A stretch of DNA of 46,307 bases from Desulfobulbaceae bacterium UBA2276 (GCA_002347085.1 DDWW01000028.1:392-46698), one strand, 5' to 3'; numbered from the stretch's first letter, positions 25,387 to 33,303 are shown. Notes: generated by a model not told the origin, from the sequence alone. A program made the numbers and translations.

Positions 25387-26124
25387 ATGAAAGATATCCA
25401 GAGCGAACTCGATCACCGGCGTATCAATATCAAAAAGGTCGGGGTCAAGACCATCTCCTACCCTATAACCGTTCTGGACAAGGCCAGGAAGCGTCAGCAT
25501 ACCGTGGCCACGGTCAACATGTATGTGAATCTGCCCCATCGGTTCAAGGGCACGCATATGAGTCGCTTTGTTGAGATCCTGAATCGTTTTCATGGCCAGA
25601 TTGATTTGGGTGGTTTCCATCATATTCTGGAAGAGATGAAAGAGCGGCTGGAGGCCGAGGCTGCCCATGTGGAGATGGCGTTTGCCTATTTTCTGCCCAA
25701 GAAGCAGAATCCAGAGGGCTTGAATACCTGTCGTTATGAGTGCCGGATGCATGGTTCTCTTGACCAGAGTGACGATCTTGAATTCCAGTTTACCGTTCCG
25801 GTGTCATTACCTTTGAAAGAAAAATCGGGGGCGGGTCTGCCACGTTCGCTTGGACATTGGGGACATGCGGTGGTAGCTGTCAGGTTTCGTCGTTTTATCT
25901 GGATCGAAGATATTATCACCTTGGTTGAGCTGGCTATCGCCCAGGTTATTGGTCAGGGGCAGGGCAGCCAGGAGCAGCAGGGTTCGTTGTCGGTAGAATC
26001 ACTGACCAGGCAGGTTGGGTTGTCTCTTGCCGGGTTATCTGCCCTGAAATGGTTTTCGGTAACGGTAGAGAACCTTTTTGAAGGGTATTCGACCTTTGCC
26101 ACGACCTCTTATTCTTCCTCTTAA
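25387..26124 (+). CDS. FolE2/MptA-like protein lacking the metal-binding residues
   Basis: The N-terminal half is clearly GTP cyclohydrolase IB (FolE2): INIKKVGVKTISYPITVLD, ARKRQHTVATVNMYVNLP and FKGTHMSRFVEIL match the family closely, and WIEDIITLVE keeps one glutamate of the metal site. Active FolE2 enzymes carry a CPCSK-type cysteine motif, a following His/Gln-Arg-Ser segment, and a C-terminal HNH-like histidine pair. Here those segments read PVSLPLKEKS (near 138-147), SLGHWGHAVV and ENLFEGYSTFA, so the cysteine, both histidines and the catalytic region are gone. The frame is intact for 245 residues, so this is not a simple pseudogene. It may be a pseudoenzyme or have a new role. It stands before glyS with no clear ribosome binding site. 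Confidence 0.75.
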   Translation: MKDIQSELDHRRINIKKVGVKTISYPITVLDKARKRQHTVATVNMYVNLPHRFKGTHMSRFVEILNRFHGQIDLGGFHHILEEMKERLEAEAAHVEMAFAYFLPKKQNPEGLNTCRYECRMHGSLDQSDDLEFQFTVPVSLPLKEKSGAGLPRSLGHWGHAVVAVRFRRFIWIEDIITLVELAIAQVIGQGQGSQEQQGSLSVESLTRQVGLSLAGLSALKWFSVTVENLFEGYSTFATTSYSSS

Positions 26125-26461
26125 CGTAACTGCTCTGCTGGAGGGTCTGTCAGGCAATAATCGCCCTTGCGGGCGAGCAGGCTTTCGTGCGCAAATCAAC
26201 AGGGATATAAAATAAATTGTAGCTCAAAAATAACAACTTTATCAAAGCCTTAACGGCTCTTTTTATGGTATCTGTCAGATCCCACTCAAAGAAACAGCTG
26301 AAGAAAATTGGCGGTTTCTTGGAAGCGGCCTAAGGCGCCTTGATAAAACAAGCGAACAGCACTGCTGATTTGATAACGGTACTTGAACAATCTGAGCTGT
26401 TTTTAACTTTTTATACTTTCCTCTTTCTACTTTCCTCTCCTTTTATCCTGAACATATCATT
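26125..26461. other. 337-base gap before glyS with a REP-like hairpin
   Basis: No gene is visible. TCGCCC-TTGC-GGGCGA at 26161-26176 is a tight palindrome resembling a single REP unit. CTTAACGGCTCTTTTTATGG at about 26249-26268 resembles one arm of the palindromic repeat family but no partner arm is recognisable. No T-box antiterminator sequence or glyQ remnant is evident. Confidence 0.45.
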
Positions 26462-28537
26462 ATGGCCGATCTCCTTTTTGAAATAGGTACCGAAGAACTT
26501 CCTGCCGGCTTTCTCTTGCCTGCCCTTGAACAATTTCAGCAGAATTTCATCCGGAAGGCCACGGAGTTGCAACTTAGTTTCGGGCCGGTAAAGGTGGTTG
26601 GGACTCCGAGGCGGCTGGCCTTGATGGTGGAGAATCTTGGGCCCCGGCAGCCAGATCGTCGGGAAGAGCTTCTGGGGCCATCTGCCAAGGCTGGTCTTGA
26701 TGCAGACGGCGGGTTCAGCAAGGCGGCCCAGGGTTTTGCCCGCTCCAAAGGCGCGCAGGTCGCAGAACTACAGGTGGTGGATACGGCCAAGGGGCAATAT
26801 CTGATGTTGATTCGTGAGGTGGCAGGCGTTGCGACCACGGAGCTCCTTCCTGAACTGCTGCGGGGGCTTCTTGCAGAATTTTCTTTCGCCAAATCAATGA
26901 AATGGGGTGCCAACAACAACTCCTTTGCCCGTCCGGTGCAATGGTTACTGGCCCTCTATGGTCAGGATATGGTGAGCCTTTCTCTTGATGGAATCGTCTC
27001 GTCCAAGAGCAGTCGAGGGCATCGATTCATGGCCCCTGGGGCCATTGAGATTGAGGGAGCTGCCAGTTATGAACAACAACTTTTAGCAGCTCATGTCATA
27101 GTCGATCCTGCCGGTCGCAGGCAGGCGGTGTTGGCCGAGATTGAGCGGGCAGTAGCAGATAATTCGAGTCTGGCTGGTGCCCATTTAGCTGTTGATGAGG
27201 CTTTGGTTGATACAGTTACTAACCTGGTGGAATGTCCTTTTGGGGTTTGTGGCTCTTTTGATGGTCGTTTCCTGGAATTACCGTCGGAGGTGCTCATCAC
27301 CTCCATGCGTGAACATCAGAAATACTTTCCGGTGCTCGATGCCCAAGGGGCCCTGCTTCCTTTTTTTGTGGCGGTCAATAATACCAGGGTTGCCGATATC
27401 TCTCTGACCAGAAAGGGGCATGAACGGGTGTTGCGGGCCCGGTTGGAAGATGCCTTGTTTTTCTTTAGTGGTGACAAAAAGAGGCGCCTTGAAGATCGTT
27501 TTGGAGATCTCACCGGAATTATTTTTCAGGCCCGCTTAGGAACTATGCTGGCCAAGAGTGAACGGTTGATTAAGCTTGCTGCTATGCTCTCAGAGAAGCT
27601 AGCCCCGGAATATCTTGAGGCGGCGCAACGGGCAGCAAGGCTGTGTAAAATTGACCTGCTGACGAATATGGTCGGTGAATTTCCCTCCTTGCAGGGCGAT
27701 ATGGGGGCGGCTTATGCCGTCAACGATGGCGAGCAGTCCGAGGTGGCCCTGGCTATTCGTGAACACTACCTGCCTAAACGGGCTGGTTCCTCATTGCCTG
27801 CTTCTGCTCCTGGCGCCCTTGTTGGCCTGGCGGACCGGCTTGATACCCTGGTCGGATGTTTTGGTATCGGTCAGCAACCCACCGGTACCACCGATCCTTT
27901 TGGCCTGCGCCGCCTGGCCCTGGCCCTGTTGCATATTATTGGTGATAGGGGATACAGTTTGTCGATACGGGAAATGGTGTATAAGGCCTTGGCCTTGTAC
28001 GGTGATAAGGTTGATGGCAGCGCTGAGACCGTTGACGCGGTTGTGGCCTTTATCAAGGGGCGTTTTGTCAATGATATGGTGGCCCGGGGATTTGATCAGG
28101 GGGCGGTGGAGGCAGTGACCTCCCTTGGTTTTGATGACGTCAATGATTGCAAAAAGAAGATCGAGGCCCTGGCCGCTCTTCGCAATGAAGAACCCTTTGC
28201 AGTGCTTGCGGCCGCCTTCAAGCGGATTCGCAATATCATCAAAGAGCATCAAGGGGGTGAGATTGCCCCTGCGCTGCTGGTGGAAGAAGCTGAACGAGAT
28301 CTGGCCGAGGTGTATGGTCGAGTCGCAACAGCTGTGCAACCATTATTGGCCCAGAAAGAGTATGGTCAAGCCTTGGCTGTGATGCTGGCCTTGAAAACAC
28401 CGGTAGATCTTTTTTTCGATACGGTTATGGTTATGGCTGATGATGAGCAGGTCCGCGGCAACCGTCTCAATCTCTTGACGGCCATTGCCCACCTTTTCCT
28501 GGAGATCGGGGATATTTCCAAGATGACAGTCTCGTAG
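26462..28537 (+). CDS. glyS: Glycyl-tRNA synthetase beta subunit
   Basis: This subunit of the heterotetrameric bacterial glycyl-tRNA synthetase binds tRNA-Gly. The 691-residue length is standard. Motifs include the start LLFEIGTEELPAGFL, the KSMKWG segment, EVLITSMREHQKYF, and RLARLCKIDLLTNMVGEFPSLQG in the HD-like middle region, plus the C-terminal anticodon-binding DALR-like part. The alpha subunit gene glyQ normally sits directly upstream but is not within this window. No Shine-Dalgarno is evident before the ATG (TATCATTATG). A bidirectional terminator follows. Confidence 0.97.
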   Translation: MADLLFEIGTEELPAGFLLPALEQFQQNFIRKATELQLSFGPVKVVGTPRRLALMVENLGPRQPDRREELLGPSAKAGLDADGGFSKAAQGFARSKGAQVAELQVVDTAKGQYLMLIREVAGVATTELLPELLRGLLAEFSFAKSMKWGANNNSFARPVQWLLALYGQDMVSLSLDGIVSSKSSRGHRFMAPGAIEIEGAASYEQQLLAAHVIVDPAGRRQAVLAEIERAVADNSSLAGAHLAVDEALVDTVTNLVECPFGVCGSFDGRFLELPSEVLITSMREHQKYFPVLDAQGALLPFFVAVNNTRVADISLTRKGHERVLRARLEDALFFFSGDKKRRLEDRFGDLTGIIFQARLGTMLAKSERLIKLAAMLSEKLAPEYLEAAQRAARLCKIDLLTNMVGEFPSLQGDMGAAYAVNDGEQSEVALAIREHYLPKRAGSSLPASAPGALVGLADRLDTLVGCFGIGQQPTGTTDPFGLRRLALALLHIIGDRGYSLSIREMVYKALALYGDKVDGSAETVDAVVAFIKGRFVNDMVARGFDQGAVEAVTSLGFDDVNDCKKKIEALAALRNEEPFAVLAAAFKRIRNIIKEHQGGEIAPALLVEEAERDLAEVYGRVATAVQPLLAQKEYGQALAVMLALKTPVDLFFDTVMVMADDEQVRGNRLNLLTAIAHLFLEIGDISKMTVS

Positions 28538-28562
28538 TACGTTTGATCAATAGGAAATCCAT

Positions 28563-28600
28563 AAAAAAAAGGCCGTCTTTAAAAAGACGGCCTTTTTTTT
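28563..28600. terminator. Bidirectional rho-independent terminator between glyS and cytochrome c3
   Basis: A stem of GGCCGTCTT with AAGACGGCC around a short TAAA loop is flanked by eight As and eight Ts, so it terminates transcription from both sides. It serves glyS (+) and the cytochrome c3 gene (-). Confidence 0.93.
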
Positions 28601-28638
28601 ATGCTTGCAACAGAAAAGCTAATAAGAAAAATTTCTAT

Positions 28639-29043
28639 TTATTTGTGACAAAGTTTACAGAGTTGTTTTTTTGTATCAACATTCTTCTCGGTATGGCAGC
28701 CTTTGCAGTTTACATGGGCGGCATCCTTGAAGGTTGTAACTTTAGCGTTGGCCATGCCTGCAGCCTTATTGTGACAAGTCTCACATTTCTCGATCTTCTG
28801 GCCTTCTACAAAAGCAACTTGCTTGCCGGCGGCATCTTTGGAGTGATGGCACTCACCACAGGCAAGTTTTTCCTGATGCTTGGCGTGTGGAAAGGTGGCT
28901 GGTTTTGGCTTGGCATCGGCATCTTTGGTGGCCTGCAGGGTAATATCTGCGGGTCCCTTGTCAGCAGCCATGGCGTTTGCGCTGAATCCCAAGCCCAGTG
29001 CTAAGGCAAAGGCGACAGAGTACACAACAGTTTTTTTCATCAT
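28639..29043 (-). CDS. Periplasmic tetraheme cytochrome c3 (class III)
   Basis: A small electron carrier between periplasmic hydrogenases or formate dehydrogenases and membrane complexes in sulfate reducers. The 134-residue precursor has a Sec signal peptide (TVVYSVAFALALGLG, cleavage near AMA-ADK at about 27). The mature protein holds four CxxCH heme sites at 62-66, 87-91, 113-117 and 129-133. Extra histidines such as FPHAKH and KDAAH can serve as the second axial ligands. The mature part is lysine-rich, as expected for binding acidic partners. An AAAGGGA ribosome binding site precedes the ATG. It lies downstream of ccsB and resB, which supply the heme attachment machinery. Confidence 0.93.
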   Translation of the reverse strand: MMKKTVVYSVAFALALGLGFSANAMAADKGPADITLQATKDADAKPKPATFPHAKHQEKLACGECHHSKDAAGKQVAFVEGQKIEKCETCHNKAAGMANAKVTTFKDAAHVNCKGCHTEKNVDTKKQLCKLCHK

Positions 29044-29239
29044 TTTTTTTCCCTTTTTTAAGAATTGAACAGCGTAGATGAATGATTATTCACTCACGTA
29101 TCTTATCATAATTTTTATTATATACCCGCTTCCCAATTCTTTGTCAAGGGATCACCACTTTGATTTTGTAGCCATAAATGTTAAATTTTTATTGTTGCTG
29201 ATCAGTTTGATAACTCATCGTTTTTGTAAGTCATATTTG

Positions 29240-30094
29240 TTAGTTTGCGCCGTAACTGTGCAGGCCTGAAAGTAGAAAATTAACGCCATAATAGGTGAAG
29301 ATAACCGAGACAAAACCAAAGATGGCCAGCCAGGCAATTCTGGTGCCTCCCCAGCCTCGGGTGTAACGGGCGTGGAGGGTGATGGCATAGAGAAACCAGG
29401 TGATGAGTGACCAGGTTTCCTTGGGATCCCAGCTCCAGTAAGTACCCCAGGCAGAGTTGGCCCAGATGGCGCCGGTGATGATTCCGATAGATAACCAGAG
29501 GAAGCCGAAGACCATGGTCTTGTGGGTGATGTCATCAAGAACATGCAAGGGCGGCAAAGAGCCGAGTAGCGTCGTGTCGTTGGTGGATTGGCGAGTTTCA
29601 CTGGTATTTTTAATCAGGTACATGACCCCTAAGCCGGCAGCCACCGCAAAGGCGGCATAGCCGATAAAACAGGTGACAACGTGGGCGATCAGCCAGTTAG
29701 ATTGCAAGGCGGGAATCAAGGGGGTGATTTCTTTGGAAATATTAGTGGCGAAAGAGGCATAGGCCATGGCCAGGAAGGCAAAGGGAACGGCGAAGGCTCC
29801 AATAATTTTGGTCTTGAATTTCCATTCGATGATCAGGTAGATCAAGATAATAGTCCAGGCAAAAAAGACCACGGATTCATACATATTGGTTAAGGGCGCG
29901 CGCCCCATTCCCATCTGGTAGGATTCTATCCACCTCAGCCCTATGCCAGCCGTTTGAATCAGGAAGGCAACGATAGTAAAGATGGTGGCCACGTTCCCCA
30001 GTCGCTTTGTCTTGAAGATGAAGATAGCGGCATAAAGAATGGTGGAAAAAAGGTACGTAAAAGTAGTGATACCGATGAGTTGTGAACTGGTCAT
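29240..30094 (-). CDS. ccsB: Cytochrome c biogenesis protein CcsB (CcsA/ResC type, System II)
   Basis: This polytopic membrane protein delivers heme to the periplasm and, with ResB, attaches it to apocytochromes. About eight hydrophobic helices are visible. The tryptophan-rich WWD-like motif WGTYWSWDPKETWSLITW lies around residues 218-235, and histidines suited to heme binding occur in the helices. The length (284) is normal for the CcsA/ResC family. It follows resB after 69 bases on the same strand and precedes the cytochrome c3 gene, so the three are probably functionally linked; the 196-base gap before cytochrome c3 may hold a separate promoter. Confidence 0.94.
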   Translation of the reverse strand: MTSSQLIGITTFTYLFSTILYAAIFIFKTKRLGNVATIFTIVAFLIQTAGIGLRWIESYQMGMGRAPLTNMYESVVFFAWTIILIYLIIEWKFKTKIIGAFAVPFAFLAMAYASFATNISKEITPLIPALQSNWLIAHVVTCFIGYAAFAVAAGLGVMYLIKNTSETRQSTNDTTLLGSLPPLHVLDDITHKTMVFGFLWLSIGIITGAIWANSAWGTYWSWDPKETWSLITWFLYAITLHARYTRGWGGTRIAWLAIFGFVSVIFTYYGVNFLLSGLHSYGAN

Positions 30095-30163
30095 GGAGTT
30101 AACCCCGTTGGGTGCGGTTTCAGGTATGTAGGTGAATTCTGCGAAAATTATCTGTCGGGCAAC

Positions 30164-31486
30164 CTATAAGGTCTTGACAACCGTGGTCAGATTCTCAAAT
30201 GTTTTCGCGAAGCCAGCCTTGTTTTTATTGGCATTTCCGGACATCAAAATACTACTTTTCCCGTCATTTTCCTCTCTAACAAAAAGCCAGATGCGTTGGT
30301 GGGACATGAAAAAGGCAACCACCAGACCAAGGATCATCAAGGCGCAACCGGTGTACACCGTCCATACCCCTGGGTCTTTCGCGACTTGCAGCCCTGTGGC
30401 GTACATCTGTTTGGCGGATATGGTGTAGCTGTTTTTTGATCGCTCTACTGTGGCTTGTTCACCATCATCCAGCCAGAAGAGTGAAGGCTCGCCCTGGTCA
30501 TCAGTCAGCCAGATCTTCATTCGGCTGACTGACTGCCCTCGTGTCTCCGCATTGATGATGCCAAGGCGAAGGCCACTTTCTTGCATGGATTGTTGTTGTT
30601 GATAGGGGATGATTGCGGTCTCTTTCAGGCCTGTTTTTTTGTTGGTGAGAGTGACCACGAATTCCTGATAGGGTTCATAGCTTGATTGATAAAAAGTAAT
30701 CCCTTTGTAATTGAGTGGGTCATTGACCACAATCGCCTTTTCTATGACTACTTTTCCGTTTTCAAGGATGGTGAGCTCCGAACGATAGCTTTTAGGCATT
30801 CCATTGTCGTAGAACTCAATATCGAAACGGTCGCAGCGGATTTCAAAGCCAAGATCAATAGCGGCGCGCGTGTCAGAGGTATAAACTTTATCCGTGGTTT
30901 TGGTCTCAGGGAGCATGATACTGGCCTTGAATCCCAGAATGGAGCCAATGATTGCCCCGGCAAAGATCACCAGGATAGAGGCGTGAACAATATAGACGCC
31001 GGTGCGGGTGAAGGCCCCCTTCTGGGCAAAGAGCAAGGAACCATTACCGGTTTTACGTTCCTGGGCCTTCCAGCCGTGGGCGTTGAGGGTGATTTTCAAG
31101 GTGCTGATAGCGGCCTCTGGAGGCTTCTCAGATTGCCACTGGAGTTGCTGGGTCATCTTTTCTAGGCGAGCCTGAGGGATATCAAGGTTATCGGCCCTGA
31201 TCTGACGCCAGACCCCAGGAAACCTGTCGAAACTGCAGATGATGAGATTGAGGCAGAGCAGGCCAAGAAAAGATAAAAACCAGCCCGAAGTGTACATGTC
31301 GGGGGTGATGGCAAGGATTTGGAACAGGTTGGCGGTACTCTCCCCATATCTGTCAATATACCATTGGGAGCTCTCTTTCTGGGGAATGATTGTCCCGATA
31401 ATTGAGGTCGTAGAGAGGAAGAAGAGGGTGAACAGGGCGAGCTTGACTGAGGCGAAAAAGTCCCAGATGGGATTACTATTTTTCAT
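30164..31486 (-). CDS. resB: ResB-family cytochrome c biogenesis protein
   Basis: This membrane partner of CcsB in System II cytochrome c maturation has 440 residues. N-terminal helices occur at about 12-32 (KLALFTLFFLSTTSIIGTIIP) and 68-86. A third helix lies near 165-190 (GVYIVHASILVIFAGAIIGSI), followed by a large periplasmic domain (about 195-385). The last helix is near 390-412, preceded by DPGVWTVYTGCALMI. This layout is typical of ResB. No Shine-Dalgarno is evident before the ATG. A Fur-like inverted repeat sits 22 bases upstream of the start, a possible link to iron or heme status. Confidence 0.93.
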   Translation of the reverse strand: MKNSNPIWDFFASVKLALFTLFFLSTTSIIGTIIPQKESSQWYIDRYGESTANLFQILAITPDMYTSGWFLSFLGLLCLNLIICSFDRFPGVWRQIRADNLDIPQARLEKMTQQLQWQSEKPPEAAISTLKITLNAHGWKAQERKTGNGSLLFAQKGAFTRTGVYIVHASILVIFAGAIIGSILGFKASIMLPETKTTDKVYTSDTRAAIDLGFEIRCDRFDIEFYDNGMPKSYRSELTILENGKVVIEKAIVVNDPLNYKGITFYQSSYEPYQEFVVTLTNKKTGLKETAIIPYQQQQSMQESGLRLGIINAETRGQSVSRMKIWLTDDQGEPSLFWLDDGEQATVERSKNSYTISAKQMYATGLQVAKDPGVWTVYTGCALMILGLVVAFFMSHQRIWLFVREENDGKSSILMSGNANKNKAGFAKTFENLTTVVKTL

Positions 31487-31507
31487 AGGAGTCTATTTGT
31501 TTATTTT

Positions 31508-31522
31508 TGAGAATTATTCTTA
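31508..31522. promoter_or_regulatory. Possible Fur/PerR-type operator upstream of resB
   Basis: TGAGAATTATTCTTA is a 7-1-7 near-palindrome that matches the Fur box TGATAATNATTATCA at 11 of 14 informative positions. It is 22 bases upstream of the resB start codon. AT-rich sequence gives such matches by chance, so this is tentative. Confidence 0.3.
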
Positions 31523-31661
31523 ATGATAAGTAAAGTAGCATTTATGATAAACGATGGCAAGCTGAAAAGAAAATTTGAAAGTACAATAACAAGATGTAAT
31601 CTACACGAATCTTCTCAAATAGGACATACAGAATCGTAGTTTTTTCAAATTTAAGGCTTCC

Positions 31662-31763
31662 TTTTAGAGGCGGTTACGAAATAACCCTTATATCTCTGAC
31701 CATTTCGTTACGGCTCCCTGTGCCGTTTACGATATTACAACATTATTTATTTACAACAGCTCA
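31662..31763 (-). repeat. Palindromic intergenic repeat, copy 5
   Basis: This copy lies in the 462-base gap between resB and rpmB. Arms: TTTTAGAGGCGGTTACGAAA and ATTTCGTTACGGCTCCCTGT, followed by GCCGTTTACG and the far end ATTTATTTACAACAGCTCA. The remainder of the gap has the possible Fur box, the rpmB promoter and otherwise AT-rich sequence in which no gene is seen. Confidence 0.8.
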
Positions 31764-31807
31764 GCATATATTTTTCTTTCTCTTGTTGTTCTTGCCAAGA
31801 AAATAAC

Positions 31808-31836
31808 TTGCTATTTGCCGAAACAGAAGGTATAAA
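31808..31836 (+). promoter_or_regulatory. Predicted sigma-70 promoter of rpmB
   Basis: TTGCTA (31808-31813), a 17-base spacer and TATAAA (31831-31836) form a plausible promoter. Transcription would begin near 31843, about 105 bases before rpmB. Confidence 0.4.
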
Positions 31837-31948
31837 AATAGTTTTTTTAAATCGTAAATCTTCGTTGGTTACGTAAAAATATTCAATATGCCTGGTTGTT
31901 TGCTTGCTGGCAAACTCATAATAGGCTGGGAAGCAAGGGAAGGAGAGA

Positions 31949-32149
31949 GTGATGGCTAAAGTATGTCAAATTTGTGGAAAAGGGCCGGTTACCGGGAATA
32001 ATGTTTCCCATGCCAATAATAAAACTCGTCGTCGTTGGCTGCCAAACTTGAAAAAAGTTCATATGGTTGCCGCCAGTGGCAGTGCTGTACGGGCTAGGGT
32101 GTGCACACGATGTATTCGTTCCGGGGCTGTTGTTAAACCTGCCGTGTGA
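31949..32149 (+). CDS. rpmB: 50S ribosomal protein L28
   Basis: A 66-residue large-subunit ribosomal protein. MAKVCQICGKGPVTGNNVSH and KTRRRWLPNLKKV are the family signature, and the C-terminal half ends in VCTRCIRSG. The two CxxC pairs mark it as the zinc-binding (C+) form. A strong AAGGAGAGAG ribosome binding site precedes the ATG and a rho-independent terminator lies just after the gene. Confidence 0.97.
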   Translation: MMAKVCQICGKGPVTGNNVSHANNKTRRRWLPNLKKVHMVAASGSAVRARVCTRCIRSGAVVKPAV

Positions 32150-32169
32150 GATCTTGAATTATGGTTTAG

Positions 32170-32202
32170 AAGGCGAGTGGAGCAGTCCATCTCGCCTTTT
32201 TC
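32170..32202 (+). terminator. Rho-independent terminator after rpmB
   Basis: AAGGCGAG (32170-32177) pairs with CTCGCCTT (32191-32198), extended by TGGA/TCCA around a short loop, and is followed by TTTTCTGTTTT. It lies 20 bases after the rpmB stop codon and before the next small gene, which may depend on read-through. Confidence 0.85.
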
Positions 32203-32220
32203 TGTTTTGAGGTACAGGGA

Positions 32221-32475
32221 ATGACTGAAGTTGAAGTGAAATTTCTTTCTTTTCAGGAGGCGTCCAAGCTGGTAGCCGCCATTCAAGAGGAAGAAAATAT
32301 CCATGACCAGGATCGGCGAATTCTGACGGTCTATAATCATGACGATCGTGAACTTTGCTGGTTTGATTTTGAAGACGTCATAAAGGAAATTGGTCCTGGT
32401 GACAAAGAACAGCAGCAGGCAGCAGTGCAGAATTATATTCTTCACCATATCCCAGAGTGGGTTCTGGATATTTAG
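32221..32475 (+). CDS. Conserved-looking small protein of unknown function
   Basis: An 84-residue acidic protein without signal peptide or membrane helix. It begins MTEVEVKFLSFQEASKLVAA. A mixed alpha/beta pattern follows: a strand around RRILTVYNHD, then LCWFDFEDVIKEIG and a C-terminal helix ending HHIPEWVLDI. I do not recognise a family. The reading frame looks real because of a GAGGTA ribosome binding site seven bases before the ATG, ordinary codon usage, and its place directly after the rpmB terminator. Its TAG stop codon is part of a palindromic sequence (see 32473-32540). Confidence 0.65.
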   Translation: MTEVEVKFLSFQEASKLVAAIQEEENIHDQDRRILTVYNHDDRELCWFDFEDVIKEIGPGDKEQQQAAVQNYILHHIPEWVLDI

Positions 32476-32540
32476 AGGCTGTTGCTGACAAGAGAAAGGC
32501 CCTTTTTACTCTTGTCAACTTACGGCCTCTTATGCAACAT
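32473..32540. repeat. Divergent palindromic element touching a stop codon
   Basis: The ends resemble the palindromic repeat family (TTTAGAGGC at the stop codon and GGCCTCTTATGC on the far side), but the middle differs. GAGGC/GCCTC, TGTTGC/GCAACA and the perfect GACAAGAG (32487-32494) with CTCTTGTC (32509-32516) give a nested hairpin. No T-run follows, so it is not a plain terminator. Confidence 0.5.
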
Positions 32541-32574
32541 CCAGAAAACAGCAATTTGTTCCGCTGTTTTCTGG
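32541..32574. repeat. 12-base perfect inverted repeat
   Basis: CCAGAAAACAGC (32541-32552) and GCTGTTTTCTGG (32563-32574) pair perfectly around a 10-base loop. It follows the divergent element without gap, and copy 6 of the repeat family begins 37 bases later. Confidence 0.7.
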
Positions 32575-32610
32575 CGTGGCGTCTGACAGTCTACACCTGC
32601 CGACGATCAT

Positions 32611-32718
32611 ACAAGAAGCCGTTATGAAATGATTTGACCTTTTATAACCATTTCGTTACGGTTCTTTATGCCGTGTGAGAGGTATGTCTGGCCATGTTAT
32701 TTATTTGCAAGGGCTTAA
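32611..32718 (-). repeat. Palindromic intergenic repeat, copy 6
   Basis: This copy lies upstream of the lipoprotein gene at 32751. Arms: AGAAGCCGTTATGAAATG and CATTTCGTTACGGTTCTTTA, then TGCCGTG and the far end TTATTTATTTGCAAGGGCTTAA, close to the consensus end. An apparent N-terminal extension of the lipoprotein frame into this element is not real coding sequence. Confidence 0.8.
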
Positions 32719-32750
32719 CAGTAAGGAATAAATTTTTTCAGGAGGGTGCC

Positions 32751-33110
32751 ATGGTTTCCGTGAAAGATCGTTGGTGTACATTGTTGTTGTTGGCCTTTAT
32801 TCCTTTGTTTCTTCTGATATCTGGCTGTACTGAGAACCAGACAACAGGGGCGGGGAAAATTTCAAATAATACCCTTACCGTAAAAGGGAAGGTGCAGAAG
32901 ATTTCCCTGGAAGAGGGAATCATGGTTGTCGCCCCCCCTAAGGGTGAGCGTGTCACCTTGAAATTTACCCCGCAAATAGCAGTTAAGGGTGGGACGCTCA
33001 AGGATATTACCAGGTTTCAACCGGTACAAGCCGTTTATACTGCTAATAAAAATGAAAACAGTGCGGTTTCTCTGGAGATCCTGCCCCAAGGGTCATGTGG
33101 TGGCAGTTGA
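32751..33110 (+). CDS. Small predicted lipoprotein
   Basis: A 119-residue precursor with a lipoprotein signal (LLLLAFIPLFLLISGC, lipobox ISGC near residue 26). The mature part is a short beta-rich domain (TLTVKGKVQKISLEEGIMVV and VTLKFTPQIAVKG) that looks like a small barrel, ending in a glycine-rich CGGS tail. No family is recognised. The ATG at 32751 is supported by a perfect AGGAGGG ribosome binding site; the ATG at 32694 would add 19 residues read from the repeat and is rejected. A rho-independent terminator follows, so it is a single-gene unit. Confidence 0.75.
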   Translation: MVSVKDRWCTLLLLAFIPLFLLISGCTENQTTGAGKISNNTLTVKGKVQKISLEEGIMVVAPPKGERVTLKFTPQIAVKGGTLKDITRFQPVQAVYTANKNENSAVSLEILPQGSCGGS

Positions 33111-33154
33111 TTTTTAGACCTTGCTCAGTCGAGGCAGTGGTGTCGTTTCAATGA

Positions 33155-33197
33155 TAAAAAAGGTCTGCCGTGTAAACGAGCAGGCCTTTTTTTTTTT
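33155..33197 (+). terminator. Rho-independent terminator after the lipoprotein gene
   Basis: AAAGGTCTGC and GCAGGCCTTT form a 10-base stem with one wobble pair, followed by eleven Ts. It lies 45 bases after the stop codon, immediately before copy 7 of the repeat family. Confidence 0.93.
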
Positions 33198-33201
33198 ATT
33201 A

Positions 33202-33303
33202 TGGGTACCGTTAAGAAATAACCTTTATACCTTTGTCAGTTTCTTTACCGTCCCCCTTATGCCGTTACCGTACGGCAATGTTATAATCATTTTTTGACAA
33301 CGG
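33202..33303 (-). repeat. Palindromic intergenic repeat, copy 7
   Basis: Arms GGGTACCGTTAAGAAATAAC and TTTCTTTACCGTCCCCCTTA, then TGCCGTTACCGTACGGC and an end (ATCATTTTTTGACAACGG) that runs into the 3' end of the SDR gene, including its stop codon. The inner stem is partly broken relative to other copies. Confidence 0.7.

Noticed and set aside
26240..26270. A ninth copy of the 106-bp repeat before glyS
   Set aside because: Only one arm-like stretch is recognisable; no partner arm or element end at the expected distance.
28543..29004. A 153-codon plus-strand frame after glyS
   Set aside because: It starts within the terminator and runs antisense to the cytochrome c3 gene; its hydrophobic look comes from reversed Lys/His codons.
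32694..32750. Longer N-terminus for the lipoprotein
   Set aside because: The extra codons come from a repeat copy; the internal ATG has a perfect ribosome binding site and directly starts the signal peptide.
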